This document shows positions 58,901-64,000 of a stretch of 64,000 nt of DNA, piece by piece. The position numbers and the translations under genes are program-made. Within the stretch, counting starts at the first letter, position 1. The number at the start of each line of letters is the position of its first letter. The notes below the pieces were generated by a model, which did not search any database, had not been told where the DNA came from, and saw nothing but the letters and a program-made list of their open reading frames with translations. This DNA is from Calamus simplicifolius (Eukaryota; Streptophyta; Magnoliopsida; Arecales; Arecaceae): the NCBI GenBank assembly GCA_900491605.1, contig UESW01003831.1:2039109-2103108 (forward strand). Reading direction: 5' to 3'.

Positions 58901-61163
58901 ACAGAAATGCAACTATAAGTGGATGAATATAATTATGCAGAACTGTAATAACTTGAAAAGATAAATAAATTTAAATTAGGAGCTATATTACATAAAAATG
59001 AAGGGAATTAACTTGGAAGAATGGAATTACACAATGGTGTTGACTTAGTCCTAAATAGAGCAGAATGGAGGAAGCAGATTCATGTAGCCGACCCCATATA
59101 GTTGGGAAAAGGCTTAAATGAGTTGAGTTGAGCTGTAGAATGGAATTACAGAATGGGGTTATGAATCAAGAAAGGCAGAAGCACTTGACTCATAGCCTAC
59201 ATTAGAGTTTGCAATTATTGCTTCTATTTGTCCAAGGTAGCAATATAATAATTAAGAACTCCTTTCTAAGGAAAAAATAATAATTAAAATAGTTGGTGCA
59301 CAGACATGAGTGCCTAGGAATCTTGTGATAACAATCATTGGCTTCCCCAAGTGAAAGGCAAGAAAGAAAAAAAAACTTGACTAAAATAACATATTAAACT
59401 TCACCAACCTTAGATATTCTTCTTTTCCTGTAGATCTAGCGAGTTTTAAATTCTTCAACAATCATACAATCTAGTAATGAACAACTAAACAACTTGTGGT
59501 TGAGAGTTGACACCAAACTGATGATCAATGTTTAAAACAAGATCCTACTGCAATCTGAACCTTGATTTGTAATGCCATATCAAGACACAGATTAGATAGG
59601 ATTTTTATTGTTGTCCAAAGATAGTATAGAGAGTGATGTCATGGTATTTAAACTGAGGTACGCCGTACAGATCCATACCTATTGTACCAGCAAAGTACTA
59701 AGTTCACTTTGGTATAAATTGAATTAGTCTGAACCAAACCTTACCATCCAATACCCACCCATACTGTCCAGTACCAAATGGTTAAGAGTGAAAAAAGAAC
59801 TAGTCCTATCTCGGCATGGAATGTGTACCATACCAAAACCCATACTATACCAAACTATTAATGTACTGATATAGCTCTCGGTATTGATTTTTGTAGACTT
59901 TGATCTCAATAGTGAACTGTTAAGGAAACTAGTTAATGGCATCAAAATATGTAATGGCTGATGTTGCACAGAAAAAATACTTTAAATAAATGAGGGGTTG
60001 TAAAGTATTATCTAATAAATGATGCTATGATTTGCATGCTGTAAACCAGTTGCCCAAGCATTTTCCATTTGAATGATTGTTAATTATGGCAGAATATCAA
60101 TGGTGAAATGGGCAAGGAAACCAGAGTAAATACTTTTGGTACATAAGGTATTTTGCGAGACAAGTAGAGATACTATTGAGTTTCAAAAAAGAAAGATCAT
60201 GAAGGAGGTATGAATTAACATCTTTGAACATGATTTCAAGTCACTCAGGATATCCTGTGGGACACCGGAACAGATTGCCATCACAAGCGTTGAAACAAAG
60301 TCATCCCATTATTGTTCCAGTATCTTAATCAGTGCATCTTGGGACATGCCCCATCCCAAATATCGTGAAAGACCATAATAGCATCATGTCCTGTTTCATG
60401 AGAAAACTAAAACAGCTCCATTCCACGAGATTTAAAACTTTGCCTTTGAAAGCCATAATAAAGATTTTAACATGTAAAGGCTGTAAAATGGTCTCACATA
60501 ACTCATTGCATAATTAAGAGATGCCAAGGTAAAGCTCAAGCAATGTTAAGATGACTATTATGAGATCACAAAGGAAAATTTAGGTGATTTATTAAATGGT
60601 CTCAAGGATAACATTAACCATAATTAGTCGGTAAGATTCTTGAAAAGCACGTATTCACCAAAATGTTCTATGAATAATACAATAAAGAGATTCAGCTAAT
60701 CAAGTGTCAATGCGATCACTAAATCAAGTTGAATATAATAAAAAGGTGTAAAAGATAATAATAGAAGAAGACGAGCACTAAAAGAAGTTGAACCTATTGT
60801 TGGGGTGTGACAAGCACAAGGAACCTTCCAAATAAAAGAGGCAAAGAAGGAATCAATATCCTTGCCAGGAAATTCCTTCCGGATATATTCTTCAATAGAT
60901 GATCTGCTAGGAAATCCGTACTTGTTAAAAGTAACTTTTGGAAAATGGGCAGGGGGGTAAAGATATCTATTAATCCAGTAGCCAGATGCAGATTTTCTCT
61001 TCCCTACTTTCCACCGCCATTTATCTCCAGCATTAGGCCAATCTTCAGGAGCATAAGGCAATCCTTCACCAGATGAACCACTTTCAACAGGTGTGGCAAC
61101 TAGGCACTTTTCATTTGAAGATGGAGTCTGACAATTACTCCCTTCTGATAAATCAATCTCCAT
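46412..61163 (-). CDS. Oberon-type PHD-finger protein with DUF7081-like N-terminus (4 coding exons, 505 aa)
   Basis: The exons 61163-60794, 58885-58314, 58191-58125 and 46920-46412 sum to 1518 nt and join in frame with GT...AG borders and no stop, a strong internal check. Residues about 35-115 form the DUF7081-like domain (PEDWPNAGDKWRWKVGKR, SASGYWINRYLYPP). Residues about 160-320 form an Oberon-type PHD region with many Cys/His ligands. A coiled coil follows near 390-440. Proteins with this PHD class are plant nuclear regulators, some acting in meristem and root development; the precise role of this member is unknown. It is the only intact gene here. Intron 1 is 1.9 kb, intron 2 is 122 bp and intron 3 about 11.2 kb. 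A 5'-UTR intron is possible at 61188-61292. An extra small exon inside intron 3 that keeps the frame cannot be excluded. Confidence 0.88.
49280..49684 (+). mobile_element. TRIM-like mini LTR retrotransposon
   Basis: Two direct repeats (49280-49403 and 49548-49684) share TGCAAAA, TTA(C/A)TCCTA, TGTGGATCTTGAGTACTTAT-type sequence and ATACCTTTTA(A/G)CTAGC. After the first stands TGATATCAGAATAG, a mutated copy of the tRNA-Met PBS TGGTATCAGAGC; before the second stands CAGGGGGAG, a polypurine-like tract. No coding capacity. Repeats are clearly diverged, so the insertion is old; no duplication found at the borders. Confidence 0.6.
51478..51799. repeat. Diverged tandem duplication, unit about 160 bp
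   Basis: Two consecutive copies both read TTTTTCATTCAACTAGCT(G/A)TTGCA, then AAAAATAG(A/G)TTTCCAC, GTAAATTTTG and TTATATTATATTAATGAAG, TTGGAGATCATACTAACT. The first copy is slightly longer. Confidence 0.8.
52393..54193. mobile_element. Composite repeat with CAAGGTTC inverted ends (hAT-like?)
   Basis: Left end CAAGGTTCGCAATATCGAT, right end inverted CAAGGTTCATCGTAAC...ATCGATAC. Near both ends are TACCGTACC/ATACCA-rich stretches (52440-52560, 54095-54180). The interior at 53325-53390 reads WIKLNFDGAIQSGGVGG on the plus strand, the start of a plant LINE RNase H domain, followed by a Tyr/Pro/Ser-rich frame with stops (to about 53820) like a degenerate transposase tail. No target duplication is seen. 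The class is a guess. Confidence 0.35.
55120..55222 (-). mobile_element. Au-like SINE fragment with 14-bp TSD
   Basis: The minus strand reads CGACTTAGTCCTGAATAGAG, then AACCCCATGTAGTTGGGA and AAGGCTTAGTTGAGTTGAG, the 3' signature of Au-type plant SINEs. It is flanked by AATAGTAGTGCATC (55106-55119) and AATAGTAGCGCATC (55223-55236), one mismatch. 103 bp, so probably 5'-truncated. Confidence 0.75.
55336..55720 (+). pseudogene. Decayed ARM-repeat (U-box/ARM-type) gene fragment
   Basis: Switching between two frames, the plus strand reads IVSIATFSIDFHKALTLLNA, SHNNLH, then NNIVLNLPP, NPLLGLV, AAMKMANHPSNYIKATTSLV, NLTLNNCCYKN and INEGG. This is the order of words seen in the N-terminal part of plant ARM-repeat proteins of the U-box-related group (a short helical domain, a 'SLPPIASNDP'-like segment, then the first ARM repeat). 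Stops and frameshifts abound and no introns are evident. Similarity is from memory, so it stays tentative. Confidence 0.4.
56112..56984. mobile_element. Non-autonomous Mutator-type element (MITE) with internal tandem repeats
   Basis: Inverted ends of about 75 bp: GGAAAAGTCTTTGTACAC...GCAAGTCCTACGTGGGCTGC and the same inverted at 56905-56984. A perfect 10-bp direct duplication ATGAAAAATA flanks it (56102-56111 and 56985-56994), within the 8-11 bp range of Mutator elements. The interior (about 56228-56880) holds three copies of a 200-215-bp tandem repeat, each starting CATCTTAAATTTTGAC(G/A)TGAC and containing shorter echoes of TAATTTTATAACTACGGTGT. No transposase. Confidence 0.85.
57421..57857. 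mobile_element. Small inverted-repeat element (CAAG(A/G)TTTTATAT ends)
   Basis: Left end CAAGATTTTATATTTTGGC, right end inverted CAAGGTTTTATATCTTGCG. Internal TGTACCATCCAATACC and CCCAAGTATCGGG words recur in the pieces at 59640-59900 and 60310-60450. No target duplication seen. Confidence 0.5.
58125..58191 (-). CDS. PHD gene exon 3 (67 bp)
   Basis: Acceptor GATCCAG|CTTAAC and donor ACTGCAG|GTTAGT. Encodes LNQGVPLGEIWKMEDSISMS plus TA and one base of the next codon. Too short to stand out as an ORF; supported by clean splice sites and the phase match to exons 2 and 4. Confidence 0.82.
58314..58885 (-). CDS. PHD gene exon 2 (Oberon-type zinc finger)
   Basis: Acceptor TTTTTCAG|GTACTG and donor TCTAAG|GTACTA. 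After a Ser/Asn-rich linker come the zinc ligands: CDIFCNEYGFCCNCCCILC, then RCEAIVGENLICGHVGHVEC and YYCKCCDNKTN, followed by a helical region (HVIKLIRTCGSLESRDVVEK) typical of the Oberon PHD family. 572 nt, phase 1 to phase 0. Confidence 0.92.
59042..59136 (+). mobile_element. Au-like SINE fragment with 24-bp TSD
   Basis: GACTTAGTCCTAAATAGAGC, then GTAGCCGACCCCATATAGTT, GGGAAAAGGCTTAAATGAGT and a TTGAGTTGAG tail. Flanked by AGAATGGAATTACACAATGG (from 59018) and AGAATGGAATTACAGAATGG (from 59137); the duplication extends 24 bp with two mismatches. It begins within a dozen bases of the same place as the copy at 55120-55222, in opposite orientation. Confidence 0.78.
59640..59900. repeat. Dispersed TACC-rich repeat in intron 1
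   Basis: Degenerate words such as GGTACGCCGTACAG, CCATACC, TGTACCAGC and CCAGTACCAAATGG, like those in the elements at 52393 and 57421. Borders not defined. Confidence 0.4.
60310..60450. repeat. Partial copy of the 57421-type element
   Basis: ATCTTGGGACATGCCCCATC, CCAAATATCGTGAAAG and CACGAGATTTAAAACTTTG match in order with 57750-57857. Left half missing or too diverged. Confidence 0.45.
60794..61163 (-). CDS. PHD gene exon 1 (DUF7081-like domain)
   Basis: ATG at 61163-61161 opens MEIDLSEGSNCQTPSSNEK. The domain words are YAPEDWPNAGDKWRWKVG, YLYPPAHFPKVTF, KYGFPSRSSIEEYIRKEFPG and SFFASFIWKVP. The exon ends within a Gly codon at ATAG|GTTCAAC (phase 1), which fits exon 2 exactly. In-frame reading beyond the donor (to 60696) is intron. 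Confidence 0.88.
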
Positions 61164-61187
61164 GGAGTTGTTTCCTCTGGTGATTAA

Positions 61188-61292
61188 CTGATAACAGCAG
61201 CTCTTAAAGCATTTAGTTAGTTCCCCACCTTAGATAATTAAAAAGATCACATTCTAACATCGTACATTTTCAGAAACTAGTCAATTGCATAC
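61188..61292 (-). other. Possible 5'-UTR intron of the PHD gene
   Basis: Donor CGAAG|GTATGCAATTG and acceptor GCTGCTGTTATCAG on the minus strand enclose 105 AT-rich bases, ending 25 bp before the start codon. Plausible but without transcript evidence. Confidence 0.4.
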
Positions 61293-62033
61293 CTTCGATT
61301 TTTCAGAGATGCTCAAGAAAAAATGGCAGCCATTAAGCAAATTGTTTGAAAGAAATTGGACTTGAGGAATGCAAAATTACTAGTAATTCTACAATCTTTG
61401 GAAGAAACAAGTCTTTTAATATTAAAAAAAAAGCAGTTAAAGGAGGGAAGAACTATTTTGCATCAAATCACTTTAGTGAACCTATCTTTCAGGATTCATC
61501 TTATGCCTCAAAATACTCAAGTCCAGCTTTTTTGCAGGTTTGTCTCATATTGGTAACCATTTACATATCATAAAATGGCACCAGCAACATTCTGGAATAA
61601 TCCCCAGAATTGGCACTGGACTGGGACTCTCCACTGATACTACCACTGATCTTGATATAGACATTAAAAAACACCAATCAAAGTGCTTCTGAACCATAAA
61701 TCAGGCCAAAACATTAAAACATGCTATTGAATTGTTTATCATGGAAATAATTGAAGTATTTGCAGAAAAAATCAACCCGTTGATTTTTTTAGCTAATGGA
61801 TGTTTTATACATTCCAAAGTATGTTCAATAGTATGGATTTTCAATTTTGATCATTCATCACTGATTTTGAATATTAGGAGTCTCAATTCTACTGATAAAT
61901 AACCAATGAAGGGCCTTTTAAATTAAGGATTCACACTGTTGATCATGATTTAAAATATTCAGAGGACCTAAAAAATGTGAATCATGAATACATAGAAAAA
62001 AAACATGGGTGTGTACATATACATATAAACATA
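61293..62033. other. Upstream region of the PHD gene, nothing defined
   Basis: AT-rich. The promoter should lie here on the minus strand, but I see no convincing TATA box or start site. Confidence 0.4.
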
Positions 62034-62115
62034 CCTCTCTCTCTCTCTCTCTCTCTCTCTGTCTGTGTGCGTGAATGTGTGTGTGTGTGTGAGAGAGATA
62101 GAGAGAGAGAGAGAG
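62034..62115. repeat. Compound CT/GT/GA microsatellite
   Basis: (CT) about 13 units, then GTCTGTGTGCGTGAATG, (GT) about 8 units, then (GA) units to 62115. Long frames across it are artefacts. Confidence 0.95.
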
Positions 62116-62237
62116 CACATGTGCGTGTGCATGCACACATATATGTTTTTAGATATTCTTAATATGCATCAAGTGACCCAAATGGATGAATGTGCCAAAA
62201 TATATTGTACACTGTAAATTGGAAATGAGACAGTTGT

Positions 62238-63172
62238 GACCTATTTAGTTGTGGAAAATGTTTCTATTTTCCATTTCCAATTTTCCTTTGCTATGATAAA
62301 ATTGAAAAACATGTTCATTTATTGAAAAAGGAGAAATCATTTTCCAATTTAAAAAAAAGAAGGTCATGGAGAGTGGTTGATGATGGAGGTATGATGATAG
62401 GTGGAGGACGATAGCAGTGGTGGTGAATAGTTCAGGTATAATGGAGGTGGTTGTGGATGGTAGAGGAATAGTGGCAAAGATAGTGGTGGGTGGTGAAGGT
62501 GGTGATAGTAATGAGCAGCAAAGGTATAGAGATAGTGATGGCGATAATGAAGAATGATGGATGTGGTGAAGATATAATAGTAGTGTTGATTGAGGATAAT
62601 GACGGTGATGGAGGCATGGTGTTGATAGTAGGTGGTAGAGGGTGGTGGTGGTGGTGATGGTATTATGGTGGTAGTTGTGGCAATGGATAGGTGGTGGTGA
62701 TGGGTGATGGAGGTATAGTAAGGGTTGTGATGGTGGTACTAGAGGATAATGGAGATATGGTGGTGGTAGTAGAAGATGGGTATGGTAGAGATATGATGGT
62801 GGTGCAGAGTGATAGGTGTGATGAAAATATGATGGTAATAGTGGTCATACCATGGGTGATGGATAGTAGAGGTATGTTGATTGTAGTCATAGCGATGCTG
62901 ATGGTGAGTGTTGAAGGGTGGTTGGAGATGGAGGTGATGATAGGTAATAGAGGAATGATAGTGGAAAACATAAAAAATGCTTCATTTAAAAACAATGGAA
63001 AATAATCCAAAAATAATTTTTAAACCTAGTATACATTTGGAAAACTTGAAATAGAGTTTTCTAATCTTATATTTGAAAAAAAAAATAGATTTGAACATAA
63101 AATCCTTTTTTTCTGTTCATCGTGGAAATATTTTTCAGAAAACGCTCTTCATTTTCCACAACCAATGGGCCC
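62238..63172. mobile_element. Possible MITE with TTGTGGAAAATG inverted ends
   Basis: CCTATTTAGTTGTGGAAAATG (62240) and, inverted, CCCATTGGTTGTGGAAAATG (63172) frame a 0.9-kb segment. Its core (62380-62960) is a degenerate GGT/GAT/GGA-rich trinucleotide tract. No target duplication visible, so it remains tentative. Confidence 0.35.
62380..62960. repeat. Degenerate GGT/GAT trinucleotide-rich tract
   Basis: Almost 600 bp composed of imperfect GGTGGTGATGGAGG(T/C)AT-like words on the plus strand, very poor in C. Long frames on both strands follow from the composition. Confidence 0.85.
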
Positions 63173-63198
63173 ATGATTTGTTAACAAAACATTTTAAA

Positions 63199-63252
<54 letters not shown>
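63199..63252. repeat. CT/AT compound microsatellite
   Basis: (CT) about 11 units followed directly by (AT) about 16 units. From here to 64000 I see no gene. Confidence 0.95.
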
Positions 63253-63254
<2 letters not shown>

Positions 63255-64000
63255 CTTTTTTATAACAAAATGTGCAAACCAAAATTCAGTTATTGAAAAG
63301 CTTTGTAATCATAAATTAGATCCTGCCATTGAAATAGATAGTTTTAGTAGCACCTTATGCATAAGCATGAAGTATCCAAAAACATTGATCTTAAAAGTTG
63401 AAATTTTGATTTTTTGGACACTAGGAATTTAGGTGTCACAGTTCATTTTATTTTGAAGATGCAGATCATGTGTCGAACATGAATTCAATATCTTGATATC
63501 CTAAAAGGGATCAATCAGTTGAATAATATTCTCCATTATGGAGTTGTGAAATTAGAGGCTGGAGGATTAGTATTTTATACCAATGTATACGAATAATAAA
63601 TTCAACCAAAAACCAAAATTTTGAGTGATTTAACTCCATTATCACCTCCTCATAAACCAAACAATTTTGCAATAGGCACCTGCGCTAAAACCTTCTGATG
63701 GCTGGCACAAATGACAACCTCCATAATTTCTCAAAACAAAGGGGGAAGAAGACAAAATAAAATGGGAAAGAATAAGAAACAACAAATCCTCTCCCTCCTC
63801 CCTATGCTTCCTACTCTTCTCCCCACCTATCTTCTTCATTGCCCTACTATTAGCATGATCATGGCATTGTTCTCTAAAAGACTATCTCACACATCAACCA
63901 CTCCCTGCAATTACCACCACATGCCAGCTACAGTCCGATCTGAAATTTTGCAAGTCTTCCAAGTTTGACAAGTATCGCTTATCATCATTTTAGTACAAAT

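Noticed and set aside
61977..62162. Frames rich in SLSLSL/HTHTH
   Set aside because: Direct translation of the CT/GT/GA microsatellite.
62663..63010. Frames of 104-115 codons on both strands
   Set aside because: Produced by the C-poor trinucleotide tract.
1..64000. tRNA genes
   Set aside because: I looked for paired GGTTCGA(A/T)TCC boxes with an upstream A box and found none; matches to tRNA-Met are the primer sites of retroelements.

Overview
The window is plant nuclear DNA. The evidence is spliced genes, plant-type Ty1/copia and Ty3/gypsy elements with plant-specific extra ORFs, a Mutator-like transposase, plant L1-type LINE and Au-like SINE fragments, and one intact plant PHD-finger gene. 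Dispersed repeats rich in 'TACCGTACC'/'GGTACC' words suggest a monocot, perhaps a palm, but that is only an impression. There are no bacterial operons, tRNA or rRNA genes, or CRISPR arrays.

1-15097 is a GC-rich Tat-lineage Ty3/gypsy retrotransposon (element A) on the minus strand. The window opens inside its 3' LTR. In its own direction it reads 5' LTR (13543-15097), PBS, gag, protease-RT-RNase H-integrase, a long 3' region, polypurine tract and 3' LTR. The 3' region holds hairpin-core minisatellites and two genes on the opposite strand. One is the known type of antisense ORF (transposase_28-like domain plus coiled coil, with introns). The other is a small coiled-coil gene with its own TATA box and poly(A) signal that I do not recognise.

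15098 to about 44270 reads best as one old Mutator-like element (minus strand, decayed transposase, about 180-bp terminal inverted repeats) that took later insertions: a Tourist-like MITE (16079-16754), a 205-bp LINE tail (19556-19760) and a second Tat element, B (21014-43438, plus strand). Element B was itself hit twice by SIRE-type copia DNA: an inverted solo LTR in gag (23036-24600, TSD CTTTG) and a nearly full-length copy between RNase H and integrase (27322-37785, TSD TTATT). Element B carries its own antisense, spliced transposase_28-like gene with a clear TATA box.

From about 44271 the DNA is AT-rich and genic. The one intact gene lies on the minus strand (61163 to 46412). Four coding exons join in frame into a 505-residue protein with an N-terminal DUF7081-like domain, an Oberon-type PHD zinc finger and a C-terminal coiled coil. 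Its last intron is about 11.2 kb and holds a TRIM-like element, a SINE, a Mutator-type MITE with a perfect 10-bp TSD and internal tandem repeats, other inverted-repeat elements and a decayed ARM-repeat gene fragment. The last 2.7 kb is upstream sequence with microsatellites.

All retroelement genes carry stops or frameshifts, so none looks autonomous as it stands. The PHD gene has no disabling lesion.
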